Counted from the first letter of the stretch, positions 1-18,568 are shown. The stretch is 64,000 nucleotides of DNA from Deinococcus phoenicis (GCF_000599865.1 NZ_JHAC01000017.1:1-64000); one strand, 5' to 3'. The notes: generated from the sequence alone by a model not told the origin. Numbers and translations: made by a program.

Positions 1-78
1 TTTTTATGCGCTCAGCACGCTATTTTTGCCCCGCAAGCCCCAGGCCCTAAACGGCGTTGGAAGCTGGCGATGGGCAAC

Positions 79-112
79 CCGCTATCAGGTTTTGACCGCT
101 ATCAAGTTTTGA
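79..112. repeat. Tandem 17-bp direct repeat
   Basis: Two adjacent copies of CCGCTATCARGTTTTGA lie at 79-95 and 96-112 and differ at one base (G/A). They sit about 145 bases upstream of the sensor kinase start, in a comparatively AT-rich stretch. Tandem direct repeats of about 17 bp can bind a response regulator or activator, but no such role can be shown here. The rest of 1-256 holds no convincing gene; a TAGCAT hexamer at about 224-229 is a weak promoter candidate for the kinase. Confidence 0.6.
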
Positions 113-256
113 AAAGAAGGGAGCACCTCGGCTTTGGTCGGGGTCAGGTTGGCCAAGCGTCACGGCGGCTGAGCCGGTGCTGTTCCCTTACGCGGGTGAC
201 TGGCTCCCGCACGCCGGACGCTCTAGCATCTGCTCAGCCCTTTCCCCGATCTCCCC

Positions 257-3148
<2,892 letters not shown>

Positions 3149-3151
3149 GGG

Positions 3152-3676
3152 TCACAGCACGTTCTGAATGGTCGTGGCGGGGGGCGGCGGAATCTGTTCG
3201 CCAGAGGTCCCCGGCAGACTCTCCGGGAAACTCCGGCCAGATGGTCCCGCCGCCTGCGGCCGGGCCAACGCTTCCAGCGCCCGCGCGCCCGCCCCCGCGA
3301 ACACCACGCCCACCAGGGCCGCCGCGAACGCCCCGAACTGGTCGCCCAGCGAGGCATTGAGCGTCTTGTCGTAGGCCGTGACCAGCGGCGGGGTGTTGCG
3401 TGCGCTGAGCTGGGCCTGGTACACCGCCACCTGCTGCGTGTAGACCTTGACCTGCTCGGCGTACAGGGCCACCTGCACCTCGCTGGCCGTGGTGGGGGGC
3501 GCGGCGGGGGCTGCCGGTGCGGGCGGCGGCTCGGCGGCGTGCCGGGCACGGGCCAGCAGGTCGTTGGCGTGCCAGAGGTACATGCCGATCAACGCCGCCA
3601 GCCACAAGAGCAGCAGCAGCCGAAAGGGAGCCGTCAGGACGGGACTTGCGGGAACCGGGCGGGGCGGGGCAGTCAT
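3152..3676 (-). CDS. Small Pro/Ala-rich membrane protein, unknown function
   Basis: The product is 174 residues and I do not recognise the family. A strong AAAGGAGG ribosome-binding site lies just upstream of the ATG at 3676 and decides the start. A hydrophobic segment (about 15-35, LLLLLWLAALIGMYLW) is followed by an Ala/Pro linker, a hydrophilic helical stretch rich in Gln/Val (about 65-95) and a second hydrophobic segment (about 115-135). A proline-rich tail ends in Val-Leu. The topology suggests an inner-membrane protein with a short middle domain between two helices. It converges with the sensor kinase, but nothing links the two functionally. Confidence 0.6.
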   Translation of the reverse strand: MTAPPRPVPASPVLTAPFRLLLLLWLAALIGMYLWHANDLLARARHAAEPPPAPAAPAAPPTTASEVQVALYAEQVKVYTQQVAVYQAQLSARNTPPLVTAYDKTLNASLGDQFGAFAAALVGVVFAGAGARALEALARPQAAGPSGRSFPESLPGTSGEQIPPPPATTIQNVL

Positions 3677-3712
3677 GGTGGAGCCTCCTTTGCCGGGTCT
3701 GTTCAGCTTAGA

Positions 3713-3936
3713 GCATTTGTCAAAAAGAGACCTTCTTTTTGACCGAGCGGGCGGGCAGGCGTCCTCAAGGGGAGGGCAGGCTTGCTCAAGCGAGTCCGTT
3801 CTGACCGACAGTCCGTTCTGCCCAAGACAGCGAGTGCAAGAGGGAGAGCGTTTGGGACTTGCAAAGCTGCGAAGCAGAGAATGGAACCGTTGGAGGCGCT
3901 TTCCCTCCAATGGTGTAATTCGGACAAATGATCTAA
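3713..3936 (+). repeat. Dispersed intergenic repeat, copy 1
   Basis: This non-coding stretch resembles 56183-56340 read on the opposite strand. Shared blocks include 'CGTTCTGCCCAAGACAGCG', 'GAGGGAGAGC.TTTGG' and a GTCRAAAAG..ACC start, followed by similar 'GGAGGCGCTTT.CCTCC' and 'TTCGGACAA' blocks. This copy carries about 60 extra bases compared with the other. Small dispersed intergenic repeats are known in Deinococcus genomes. Whether this one is mobile, transcribed or a transcription terminator cannot be told from the window. Confidence 0.7.
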
Positions 3937-3971
3937 CGGTGTGGCCCCCTCATACGGTTTCCGTCCAATCC

Positions 3972-4004
3972 GTTATCAAATCGGGAAAGCGCCGATTCGA
4001 TAAC
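3972..4004. repeat. Inverted repeat (13-bp arms, 7-base loop)
   Basis: GTTATCAAATCGG pairs with CCGATTCGATAAC with a single mismatch. It lies between the dispersed repeat and the next gene and may be part of the same composite element. Confidence 0.6.
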
Positions 4005-4045
4005 TCCTTTCCCGGCAACCGTTTCTTTCCGGCTCGCTCCGCTCG

Positions 4046-4074
4046 GGTTGAACAGTTTTTGTAACTGTTCAACC
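4046..4074. repeat. Perfect 12-bp inverted repeat
   Basis: GGTTGAACAGTT and AACTGTTCAACC form a perfect stem around a 5-base loop, just 11 bases past the stop codon of the minus-strand gene at 4085. No T-run follows on the minus strand, so it is not a classical terminator for that gene. It may be a terminal structure of the repeat-containing region at 3713-4074. Confidence 0.65.
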
Positions 4075-4084
4075 GGAATTCGTA

Positions 4085-5122
4085 TCACCCATGCCGCGCC
4101 AGAAACGCCTCCCGCTCCATCCACGCCAGTTTCGGTTCGGTCTCGGAGGGTGAAACGGTCGTGCCGTACACCAGCCGCATCAGGCGGAAGCCCAGGCCGT
4201 ACACCCGTGCCTGGAGGGGCGGCAGCGGGACCAGCGTGAAGCCGTTCTTCTCCAGCGGGCCGTGAAAGAGCGTGACCGCGAACACCGCCCGCGCGCCTTG
4301 CAACTCGGGGCGTTCGCGCAGGGCGCGGGCCACGTCGCGCAGCGAACGCTGGTAGGCGCGGTAGGCGGTCAGCGCGCCTCTGGCGGTCAGGCCCACCAGA
4401 CGCGGGCTGTGCAGGTGCAGCTCGGCGGTGGGCGTGCCGGGCGGGAAAGGCAGCTCTGACGGCGCGGGCCGGGCCGCGATCCGCATCACCGCGTCCGCGC
4501 GCCCGGTGAGGGGTGTCACGCCGTGCGCGCGGGCGAAACGGTCGTCCACCAGGCGGCGGTAGACGTGAATCAGCAGGTCGCGGGGTGCGGCGGGCCGCAG
4601 TTCCGGCAGCTCGCGCACGGGCACCGGGCGGTAACCGAGCGCCTTCAGCTCCGGCAGGGCGCGGACGAGGTCGCCGGGAGCCACCCGCAGCGTCAGGCCC
4701 GGTTCCGGGGTGGGGGAGGGCAGCGGCAGCGGGCGCACCCCCCGCGCGGCGAGCAAGGCGAGGTGGGGGCGGGTCAGCGCCGGGCCGTCCAGCGCCCAGG
4801 TCGTTACGGGCTGGCCCGCCGTCACCTCCAGCAGGGCGAGGGCCGTGGGTTTTCCCCAGCCGGCGACCTCATGCCCCGCGTGCGTGGCCGCCCGCACTTC
4901 CCCGGGCACCTGCCGCGCGAGCGGGGGGGAAAGCAGCAGCGTGGCCCGGACCTCCGCCCCCCTCAGGGCCGTCAGGACGGTTCGCAGGTCGCTGGCCGTG
5001 TGGACCGGGACGGTGAGGCCCAGACGGGGGTCGCCGGGATGCCCTCCGTGCAGGGCACCGAAGACGCCCGCGCGGGTCAGGGCGGGCCAGAGGAAGCGGG
5101 CCGGGGAGCGCAGCGTGGACAT
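4085..5122 (-). CDS. Deacetylase-like / YkoP-type domain protein
   Basis: The product is 345 residues. The N-terminal half (about 25-165) reads like a degenerate polysaccharide-deacetylase barrel ('[20 protein letters not shown]', 'HEVAGWG'), but the metal-binding DD and HxxxH residues are not evident. The C-terminal half (about 190-340) resembles the YkoP-like domain found fused to deacetylases ('[13 protein letters not shown]', '[19 protein letters not shown]'). A TACAGT hexamer ends 6 bases before the ATG, which supports a leaderless transcript from this start. It begins the envelope-sugar cluster and is divergent from the GT4 gene. The assignment rests on fold-level resemblance, so the function is uncertain. 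Confidence 0.6.
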   Translation of the reverse strand: MSTLRSPARFLWPALTRAGVFGALHGGHPGDPRLGLTVPVHTASDLRTVLTALRGAEVRATLLLSPPLARQVPGEVRAATHAGHEVAGWGKPTALALLEVTAGQPVTTWALDGPALTRPHLALLAARGVRPLPLPSPTPEPGLTLRVAPGDLVRALPELKALGYRPVPVRELPELRPAAPRDLLIHVYRRLVDDRFARAHGVTPLTGRADAVMRIAARPAPSELPFPPGTPTAELHLHSPRLVGLTARGALTAYRAYQRSLRDVARALRERPELQGARAVFAVTLFHGPLEKNGFTLVPLPPLQARVYGLGFRLMRLVYGTTVSPSETEPKLAWMEREAFLARHG

Positions 5123-5198
5123 GGGCCGACTGTAGGAGACAAAAGGCGGCGCGGCAAACCCGGGTGCCCCCCCCTGCCCCCACCGTGACCCGGCGCGT

Positions 5199-7142
<1,944 letters not shown>

Positions 7143-7188
7143 GCTGCCGCCGCCCGCGCACCGGGAAGCGCCCCGGGCGGCGGGGCGC

Positions 7189-8436
<1,248 letters not shown>

Positions 8437-8440
8437 CTCC

Positions 8441-9138
8441 GTGCGGCGCGCAGGGCGGCTTGTCCTGGGCACGGCGGCGCTGGCCGTGCTGCTGGCCGAC
8501 GGGCTGGGCCGCGCCGCCGGCTGGGGTGCCCTCGGTCCCGGTGACCGCCACGCCCGCCGGGTCGCCCTGACCTTCGACGACGGCCCGAGCGGGCAGACCC
8601 CGGCGCTGCTGGCCGTCCTCGCGCGGCATGGGGCGCCCGCTACCTTTTTCGTGACGGCGCCCGCCGCCGCGCGCTGGCCGGAGCTGCTCCGGACGCTGCG
8701 GACGGCCGGGCATCAGGTGGAGGCGCACGGGCGCTGGCATACCCACGCGCTGCTGCTGCCGCCCTGGCACGAAGGGGCGCAGGTACGTTGGCATCCCCGC
8801 GCCGCCGAACCCGGCCCGTGGCTGTACCGCCCCCCCTACGGTGGGCACAGTCCCCTGACGCGGGTGCTGGCCCGCCTCGCCCGCCGTCAAGTGGCCCTCT
8901 GGGACGTGGAGGGACGGGACTGGACGGCCGCGCCCGCCGCCGACCTCGCTGCACAGGCGCTGGCCCGCACGCGGCCCGGCAGCGTCCTGCTGCTGCACGA
9001 CGGCCCCGCCGTCACGCCGGCGCTGCTGGACCTGCTGTTGGAGGGCCTGCGCGACCGCAACCTGACGCCGGTCCTGCTGGGTGACCTGCCCCCGCGCCGC
9101 ATCGGGCTGGGGGAGGGGCTGCGGCGGCTGCGGGCGAG

Positions 9139-9151
<13 letters not shown>
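8441..9151 (+). CDS. NodB-type polysaccharide deacetylase
   Basis: The product is 236 residues with an N-terminal membrane anchor or signal (about 6-25), placing the enzyme outside the membrane. NodB motifs are present in order: TFDDGPS (44-50; the two Asp are catalytic base and metal ligand), HGRWH near residue 95 (metal histidines), RPPYG, 'DVEGRDW' and 'LLHDG'. It should remove N-acetyl groups from an amino-sugar polymer or glycolipid. The GTG start at 8441 follows the MFS stop by 4 bases. Its end overlaps the convergent LpxB-like gene by 13 bases. Confidence 0.85.
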
Positions 9152-10383
<1,232 letters not shown>

Positions 10384-10469
10384 GCCGCGCAGGATACCGG
10401 GGGCCGGAGCACCGGGGGCCAGACCGGGAGGAGCAGACCGGCCGGGGGACATGGTAGGAATGGGACACT

Positions 10470-10895
10470 GTGAGCGACTTCGACGCCCTGCAAGCCGTGA
10501 TCCGCCGCCATGCGCGCGAGCGGCAGGCCGAGGGCCGGGCCTGCGAGGCGTTCCTGAACGCGCTGTACCACGCTCTCAGAACCGCGAGCGGGCCGGGCCG
10601 TCCGCTGAACAACGTCATTCTGGACCCCACGCCCGACCCGCTGTGCCGCCTGCGCCCCCCACCGCCGGGCGGCTGGTATGCCGCGTGGCTGCGTCTGGGG
10701 CTGTGCGAGGTGCTGGTGCGTGTGCGCCGGGTGGACGGGGCCTTCGTGGGCGAATACGGGCCGGGCGGCGCCTTCCACCTGACGCATGTGACCGAGGACG
10801 ACCTGACGGCCCTGGCCCGCCGCCTGCTGCGCGAGCTGGAGGCGACCTACGCGGGGCGGGACCCGGGTGCCCACCCGGAGCTGCCCCTGAACTAA
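10470..10895 (+). CDS. Hypothetical protein (141 aa)
   Basis: This small soluble protein is mixed alpha/beta with no signal peptide or membrane helix, and I do not recognise it. The N-terminal helix is '[26 protein letters not shown]'. The middle contains a Pro-rich loop and '[31 protein letters not shown]' as likely beta strands. A C-terminal helix ends '[19 protein letters not shown]'. It starts with GTG at 10470, 87 bases from and divergent to the LpxB-like gene. Codon bias matches the neighbours, so it is likely a real gene. Confidence 0.6.
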   Translation: MSDFDALQAVIRRHARERQAEGRACEAFLNALYHALRTASGPGRPLNNVILDPTPDPLCRLRPPPPGGWYAAWLRLGLCEVLVRVRRVDGAFVGEYGPGGAFHLTHVTEDDLTALARRLLRELEATYAGRDPGAHPELPLN

Positions 10896-11004
10896 TCCCT
10901 GAACCCACCGGCGTCGATGCGACTGTTCATGCAACCTTGAGATCCTCCCCGACAACGTGTCGCCGCTGACGGCCCGGTGGGCACGGAACCGGAACCATCC
11001 CCCT

Positions 11005-11985
11005 ATGAGGACCAACCGGACCGCCGCGCGCCTGCTGCTGACCGCCCTTCTGTCCCTCGGGGCCGCCGCGCTCGCGCGGGCCGCGCTCTCAGCGCCCTCG
11101 CCCGCTGTCCCCCTGTCTTCCGACCTGCGGCCCGCCGTGGAGGGCGAGCGGCGCACCCTGAACCTGCCCGGCTTCGGGCGCGTCGCGTACTACGCCCACC
11201 CAGGCGGCACCGGGCGTCCCCTGATCCTGACCCATTCGGTGAATGCCGCCGCGAGCGCCTACGAGATGAAGCCCCTGTGGGACGCTTACGCGGGAAGGCG
11301 GCCCCTCTACGCGCTCGAATGGCCCGGCTTCGGCAGCAGTGACCGCCCCGACGTGCGCTACACGCCGGACCTGATGGCGGCGGCCCTGCGCGCCCTGGTG
11401 ACCGAACTCGGCACCGACGTGGACGTGGTGGCCCTCAGCCTCGGCAGCGAGTTCGCGGCGCGGGCGGCGCTGGAGGAAGGCCGCATCCGCTCCCTGGCCC
11501 TGATCAGCCCCAGTGGCCTGGGGCAGCCACGCGGCAGCAGCCAGGAGGCGAACGCCGCAGAGAAGGGCGAGCGCCTCTACGGCACGCTCAGCAGCGTGGG
11601 CACCCCGCTGTATGCCCTGCTGCGGACCCGCCCCAGCATCCACTATTTTCTGAGCCGTTCCTTCCGTGGTCCGGTGGATGCGGGCCTGATCGGGTACTGC
11701 CTGGACACCAGCCGACAGCCCGGGGCCAAAAACGCGCCCCTGTACTTCATCAGCGGCCTGCTCTTCACGCCGGAGGCCTACCGCACCCTCTACAGCAAGC
11801 TGCGCGTCCCCACCACCGTCCTGTACGACCGCGACGGCTTCGTGACCTTCGACCTGCTGCCCCTGTTCGTCCAGCAGCCCGGCGTCCAGGCGGTCCGCAT
11901 CCCCGGCACGGACGGCCTGCCGCAGTTCGAGCAGCTGCCGCAGGTGCGGGCCGCTCTCGACGCCTTTTGGGCCGGGAACCCCTGA
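11005..11985 (+). CDS. Alpha/beta hydrolase, catalytic His not evident
   Basis: The product is 326 residues with an N-terminal signal or anchor (about 6-30, '[17 protein letters not shown]'). The hydrolase core shows '[19 protein letters not shown]' (oxyanion strand), '[13 protein letters not shown]' and the nucleophile elbow 'ALSLGSEF' (Ser in the expected position although the first Gly is Ala). The usual C-terminal 'GxGHxPxxE' is replaced by '[10 protein letters not shown]', so the canonical histidine is missing. Proteins with similar '[15 protein letters not shown]' segments occur in cyanobacteria and Deinococcus. Activity is therefore doubtful. The ATG at 11005 is preferred because the signal peptide starts there. 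Confidence 0.75.
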   Translation: MRTNRTAARLLLTALLSLGAAALARAALSAPSPAVPLSSDLRPAVEGERRTLNLPGFGRVAYYAHPGGTGRPLILTHSVNAAASAYEMKPLWDAYAGRRPLYALEWPGFGSSDRPDVRYTPDLMAAALRALVTELGTDVDVVALSLGSEFAARAALEEGRIRSLALISPSGLGQPRGSSQEANAAEKGERLYGTLSSVGTPLYALLRTRPSIHYFLSRSFRGPVDAGLIGYCLDTSRQPGAKNAPLYFISGLLFTPEAYRTLYSKLRVPTTVLYDRDGFVTFDLLPLFVQQPGVQAVRIPGTDGLPQFEQLPQVRAALDAFWAGNP

Positions 11986-12451
11986 GACGGATTCCGGCCC
12001 CAGCCGTTGGCCTCCGGGAAAGCGCTGAAGGTCGACTCCTTTCTGGAGTCCGTCCGCTTTTCTTCTCCCGTTGGTCAGGTTGCGCAGTGTTGATCGAGTT
12101 TTACAGTGATTGCCTACTGTGCCACCGGAGTCCGGCTGAGCCGCCCGGCAGCGCGGCGGCAAATGCGGCAATGCCCGGCCGCCCGGCATGTCACCATCCC
12201 CCTCATGACCGATGACACCCACGCGCAGGCCAACGCCGAACAGGTCCGGGTGCTGCTGGAGGCCCTGGGCGGGACGCCCGAGGCAGCAGGAGGGCGGGAA
12301 GGAGCTGACCCACACTTCTCCGAAGAAGGTCCCGCAAGTCCTGCGGCGGACGGGCGGCCAGGATGAGTCTCTAGGTTCTCTCAAGTCCCGTTGCGGGTTC
12401 CCTAAAGTGGCTGGTCACCATCCGCAGGGGGCTGCCCCGCACACTGGGGTC
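11986..12451 (+). other. Gene-poor region with a possible small ORF and promoter-like sequences
   Basis: No well-supported gene is visible over about 470 bases, and the base composition is less GC-rich than the flanks around 12040-12130. A TTGCGC-N16-TACAGT pair (about 12080-12107) and an ACAGT/ACTGT inverted repeat (about 12103-12120) are weak promoter or operator candidates. A 53-codon ATG frame at 12205-12366 is listed separately. Confidence 0.4.
12205..12366 (+). CDS. Possible small acidic protein (53 aa)
   Basis: An ATG frame encodes a short acidic peptide (starting MTDDTHAQANAEQVRVLLEA) with an amphipathic N-terminal helix and a Pro/Gly-rich tail. The bases before the ATG (ACCATCCCCCT) match those before the hydrolase start at 11005, hinting at a shared initiation context. 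No family was recognised and there is no clear ribosome-binding site, so it could be a chance frame. Confidence 0.3.
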   Translation: MTDDTHAQANAEQVRVLLEALGGTPEAAGGREGADPHFSEEGPASPAADGRPG

Positions 12452-12586
12452 ATGGAAGTCGTTCTCGTGATGGCCGCCGTCACCGTGCTGATGATGGTGC
12501 TCGCGTTCCTCTCACTGACCCGCGAAGACCGGGAACTCGCGCGGGAAGAAGGCCCCCTGACCCAGGGTGAGGGTCAGCTCACCTGA
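12452..12586 (+). CDS. Small single-span membrane protein (44 aa)
   Basis: The predicted peptide begins MEVVLVMAAVTVLMMVLAFL, one clear transmembrane helix, followed by a charged tail rich in Arg/Glu ('SLTREDRELAREE'). That is a sensible topology for a real microprotein. There is no strong ribosome-binding site. It ends 91 bases before, and converges with, the 3' end of leuS. Function unknown. Confidence 0.4.
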   Translation: MEVVLVMAAVTVLMMVLAFLSLTREDRELAREEGPLTQGEGQLT

Positions 12587-12620
12587 GCGGCGTCCGGCAG
12601 ACCTGTTCCCCCTTTGCCTT

Positions 12621-12662
12621 TGCAAAAGCGCCCCACTCGCCAGTTCGGCAAGAGTGGGGCGC
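12621..12662 (-). terminator. Rho-independent terminator of leuS
   Basis: GCGCCCCACTC (12628-12638) pairs perfectly with GAGTGGGGCGC (12652-12662). On the minus strand the stem is followed by TTTT. It lies 14 bases past the leuS stop codon. Confidence 0.85.
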
Positions 12663-12676
12663 TCCTCGTCCGGGGC

Positions 12677-15154
<2,478 letters not shown>

Positions 15155-15181
15155 GTCCGTCACTCCTTGACAAAGAAAACG

Positions 15182-15243
15182 CCCCGGCCACACACAGCCG
15201 GGGACGCACGCACGAAGCTCAGAGCTAGGCGAGGCGTCCCCGG
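15182..15243 (-). promoter_or_regulatory. leuS leader: mutually exclusive antiterminator and terminator
   Basis: Reading the minus strand, CCGGGGACGC (15243-15234) pairs perfectly with GCGTCCCCGG (15207-15198) to make a 10-bp antiterminator stem. The CCCCGG of its second arm is also the 5' arm of a terminator, CCCCGGC (15203-15197) with GCCGGGG (15188-15182), followed by GTTTTCTTT. The two stems share bases and cannot coexist. The terminator lies about 28 bases before the leuS ATG, so leuS expression needs read-through. This is a textbook attenuator layout; the signal it senses is not proven. I see no T-box motif. Confidence 0.75.
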
Positions 15244-15266
15244 GTGGTAAGCGCAGAGCGGATCAC
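15225..15266 (-). CDS. Putative leaderless leader peptide of leuS (13 aa)
   Basis: TACACT (15279-15274) ends 7 bases before GTG at 15266, the same spacing seen at leaderless genes in this window. The frame reads (M)[12 protein letters not shown] then TAG, and includes two leucine codons, one of them CTT, which is rare in such GC-rich DNA. The antiterminator's first arm is inside the frame (ACC CGG GGA CGC). A ribosome stalled at either Leu codon would be expected to cover that arm and favour termination, which is opposite to the classical scheme. Either the control logic differs or the ORF is incidental. Confidence 0.4.
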   Translation of the reverse strand: MIRSALTTRGRLA

Positions 15267-15273
15267 GCCTCTC

Positions 15274-15279
15274 AGTGTA
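15274..15279 (-). promoter_or_regulatory. -10 element of the leuS leader
   Basis: TACACT on the minus strand, with a weak TTTCCC 17 bases upstream as the -35. Transcription would begin at or near the GTG at 15266 and give a leader of about 110 bases before leuS. Confidence 0.5.
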
Positions 15280-15337
15280 AAGGAGTTGGAGGTGGGGGGA
15301 AAGGGGCGGGGGGCCTCTCCGGGCGCATCATGCCTCC

Positions 15338-15781
<444 letters not shown>

Positions 15782-15887
15782 GGGACCGCGCCCGACGACC
15801 GTGCCCGACAGATTCCCGAAAGGGCGGGCCTGCTAGGTTGCCTCCGGTCCACGGCGCTTCTGCGCGGGCTGCCCTGATCCCACTGCC

Positions 15888-17405
15888 ATGCCCGATTACG
15901 TCCTCACTCCGGTCGTCACGCCTCTGCTGCTGGCACAGGCCGTGACCCTGTTGATGATCGGGAACGTCTTGCAGCGGGCCGCGCAGCCGGTTCACCGGGC
16001 ATTGCTGGCGCTGCTGCTCGGCAACAGCGTGTGGCTGCTGGGCGAGATCCTCGTGCACCTGGCCGTCTCCCCGACGCTCCGGTGGTCCTGGGGGCTGACA
16101 GAGTTTTTCGGCATCCTGACCATGCCGGTCGCGTGGGTGGCGCTGGTCGAGCGTTACCTGCGCCCGCATCCGGAGCCGCTGCCCCGGGGGCGGCTGTTGG
16201 CGCTGCTGGCCCTGCCCGCCGTGACGCTGCTGCTGATATGGACGAATGGCGCCCACCAGTGGGTGTGGTCGTACACGGCCGACGTCCCGCAGTGGGGGCA
16301 GGTCAGGCGCAACGCCGTGTACTGGCTGGGTGTGGTGCTGTACCCCAACGCGCTGCTGGTCTGGGGCGCGCTGCGGCTCCTGCCCGTCTGGCGCTCGTCG
16401 CGGGGGACGGAGCGGGCGCAGATCACGGTGATGCTGCTTGCGGTGGTCGTGCCGGCCGTGACCAACATGTTCCACCTGCTCGGTGTGCCGCTGCTGGCCG
16501 CCGTCAACCCCACGCCGGTCAGTTTTGCGCTCAGCCTCGTGCCGGTCGCCTGGGGCATGGCCCGGTATGGCCTGCTGCGCGTCGCGCCCCTGGCACACCG
16601 GCAGGTCGTGGAGCAACTGGCGGACGCCGTGTTCGTGCTGGACGCGCGGGGCCGCATCGTGGAGGCCAACGCGCGGGCCTCGCGGCTGGCCGGGCAGCCC
16701 GCGGCGGACCTGCGCGGCCACCGCCCCGGCGACCTGTTCCCGTCCTGGCCCCCCCTGGACGGGCAGGTGCCCGCCGAATGGCCCTCCGGGGAAGAGGTCT
16801 GGGAGGTGCAGCTGTCCACGGTGCACAATGCGCAGGGGGGCCGGGTCGGTCAGGCGGTCGTGGCGCGGAACGTGACCACCCGCGCCCGGGAACACGCCCG
16901 CATTCGGCAGCTCGCCAACGAGGACGCCCTGACCGGGCTGGGGAACCGCCGGGCCTTCGAGGCCGACCTGACGCGGGAGCTGGCGCGCGCCAACCGCCAC
17001 GCCCTCTGCCTGGGCGTCGTGATGGTCGACCTCGACGGCCTCAAGGCCGTGAACGACCGCCGGGGCCACGCCTACGGAGATGAACTGCTCCTGGCGTTCG
17101 GGCAGGCCCTGGCCGCGGCCTTCCGCTCCGAGGACCGGGCCTACCGTCTGGGCGGCGACGAGTTCGCGGTGCTGCTGGCGCAGTCTACCCAGGTGGGTGA
17201 GCCTGCGGTGCGGGAGCGTGTGGCGCGCAGCGTCGCCGCCGTGCGTGCCCGGGGCTTTCCCGAGGTCGGCGCCAGTTTCGGTGCCGCGTACTTTCCGGGT
17301 GACGGCGCGGGAGAGGCCCTCGTGCGGCTGGCAGACGCGCGGATGTACGAGGACAAGGCGCAGCGCCGGGGGCGGCGCGGCCAGCACTCCCGCGCGGAGT
17401 CATGA
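15888..17405 (+). CDS. Membrane diguanylate cyclase (7TM-PAS-GGDEF)
   Basis: The product is 505 residues. The N-terminal 220 residues carry about seven hydrophobic helices of the histidine-kinase-type 7TM sensor. A PAS domain (about 235-335, 'LADAVFVLDARGRIVEANARASRLAG') precedes a GGDEF domain (about 345-500) with 'ANEDALTGLGNRRAFEADL' and an intact active site 'RLGGDEFAVLL'. An RxxD motif (RSED) five residues before GGDEF is a product-inhibition I-site. It should make cyclic-di-GMP from two GTP under membrane and PAS control. ATG at 15888; convergent with the DUF1345 gene. Confidence 0.9.
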   Translation: MPDYVLTPVVTPLLLAQAVTLLMIGNVLQRAAQPVHRALLALLLGNSVWLLGEILVHLAVSPTLRWSWGLTEFFGILTMPVAWVALVERYLRPHPEPLPRGRLLALLALPAVTLLLIWTNGAHQWVWSYTADVPQWGQVRRNAVYWLGVVLYPNALLVWGALRLLPVWRSSRGTERAQITVMLLAVVVPAVTNMFHLLGVPLLAAVNPTPVSFALSLVPVAWGMARYGLLRVAPLAHRQVVEQLADAVFVLDARGRIVEANARASRLAGQPAADLRGHRPGDLFPSWPPLDGQVPAEWPSGEEVWEVQLSTVHNAQGGRVGQAVVARNVTTRAREHARIRQLANEDALTGLGNRRAFEADLTRELARANRHALCLGVVMVDLDGLKAVNDRRGHAYGDELLLAFGQALAAAFRSEDRAYRLGGDEFAVLLAQSTQVGEPAVRERVARSVAAVRARGFPEVGASFGAAYFPGDGAGEALVRLADARMYEDKAQRRGRRGQHSRAES

Positions 17406-17413
17406 CCGCCGGG

Positions 17414-18067
17414 TCAGCCCAGCAGGTTCGCCACGCCGCCCACCGTCAGCGCGATCACCACCGTGCCGAACACGTAGGAGAGGACCGCGTGCTGAAGCAG
17501 CAGCCAGCGCATCGGGCGCGAGTTGATGTTGGTGTCGCTGACCTGATACGTCATTCCAATGGTCAGGCCCAGGTACAGGAAGTCGCGGTAATCGGGGTCG
17601 TTCAGGGTGCCCTCGCCGTCCAGAAACAGCACGCCGCCACCGCCGGCGTAGTAGAGCCGGGCGTAGTGCAGCGTATATTCGGTGTGCAGCAGCAGCCAGG
17701 ACAGCACCGTCGTGAGGACGGCGAGGAGCGTCAGCCCCACCGCCCATTCCGGGTGGCGGTGCGCCTGCGCCAGCGCGAACCCCACGCCCGGCAGGCTGAC
17801 CAGCGCCGCCGTCACCGTCAGCAGCAGCGCCAGCGCCCGCGTGTCGTCCTCGCGGGTGGCGAGTGCCCGCGTCCGTTCTGAGGTGGCGTGCAGCAGCGTG
17901 GGCCAGATGCGGCCCAGCACGAAGAGGCAAAGCGCACACCAGCCCAGCAGAACACGCGCGGTGAGGGGCCAGGTCTGCGGCACCAGCACAGTCACCAGCA
18001 GGCCCAGTGCTGCCCCCAGCAGGAGCCTCACGGCGGCGGGGGGCGGGAGGCGGCGCGGCACAGTCAC
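17414..18067 (-). CDS. DUF1345 membrane protein
   Basis: The product is 217 residues with five or more hydrophobic segments. The family signature '[23 protein letters not shown]' lies near residues 160-182. DUF1345 proteins are inner-membrane proteins of unknown function, sometimes described as potassium-channel-like, which I treat as unproven. The start is GTG at 18067: TATGCT ends 6 bases before it, supporting leaderless initiation. It converges on the diguanylate cyclase with an 8-base gap. Confidence 0.85.
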   Translation of the reverse strand: MTVPRRLPPPAAVRLLLGAALGLLVTVLVPQTWPLTARVLLGWCALCLFVLGRIWPTLLHATSERTRALATREDDTRALALLLTVTAALVSLPGVGFALAQAHRHPEWAVGLTLLAVLTTVLSWLLLHTEYTLHYARLYYAGGGGVLFLDGEGTLNDPDYRDFLYLGLTIGMTYQVSDTNINSRPMRWLLLQHAVLSYVFGTVVIALTVGGVANLLG

Positions 18068-18103
18068 CGGGTCAGCATAGAACGTGCCCCGCAGGCCACG
18101 ACC

Positions 18104-18568
18104 CTACCCGCCCAGCGCCGCCACCCTATCCACGCGGTCCAGGCCCGGCCCGTAGCCGCCGGGCACGCGCCGCACCTCGCGGAAGCCGGAGCGGGCGAAA
18201 AAGGGCGCGCTGTGCTGGCTGGTGTCCAGGTGGACCTCCCGCGCTCCCAGCGCCCGCAGCCGCGCCAGCCGGAAGGCCAGCAGCGCCGAGCCGTAGCCCC
18301 GCCGGTGGGCGTTCCGCGCGACCATGCCCCAGCTCAGACCCGCTGGACGCTCGGGGCTTTCCGGGTCGAGCCACACGCCTCCGCACGCCACGACCCGCCC
18401 CGCCTCCTCCAGCACGGAGTATTCGCCGGACTCGCCGGGGTCGAAGGGCTGACCCAGAAAGGCCGCGAACTCCGCCCGTTCCTCCGCCAGAAAGAACTCC
18501 GGCACGTTCGAGTCGAAAAGGGCCAGGCAGGCGGCCCGGTCGGCGGGGCTGTAGGGGCGGATGGGCAT
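18104..18568 (-). CDS. GNAT-family N-acetyltransferase
   Basis: This 154-residue GNAT enzyme transfers an acetyl group from acetyl-CoA to an unidentified amine. The acetyl-CoA loop is visible as 'RNAHRRGYGSALLAFRLARL' (about 87-106), followed by 'VHLDTSQHSAPFFARSGFREV', the usual beta5 to alpha4 region. TATCCT ends 6 bases before ATG 18568, a leaderless start. It lies downstream of proS, separated from it by a hairpin at 18585-18614. Confidence 0.85.
   Translation of the reverse strand: MPIRPYSPADRAACLALFDSNVPEFFLAEERAEFAAFLGQPFDPGESGEYSVLEEAGRVVACGGVWLDPESPERPAGLSWGMVARNAHRRGYGSALLAFRLARLRALGAREVHLDTSQHSAPFFARSGFREVRRVPGGYGPGLDRVDRVAALGG

Noticed and set aside
4046..4074. Intrinsic terminator of the 4085 gene
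   Set aside because: The stem is perfect but AT-rich and lacks a following T-run on the minus strand.
15182..15300. T-box riboswitch before leuS
   Set aside because: No conserved T-box sequence or specifier loop was found; the transcript before the terminator is only about 95 bases, too short for a canonical T-box.
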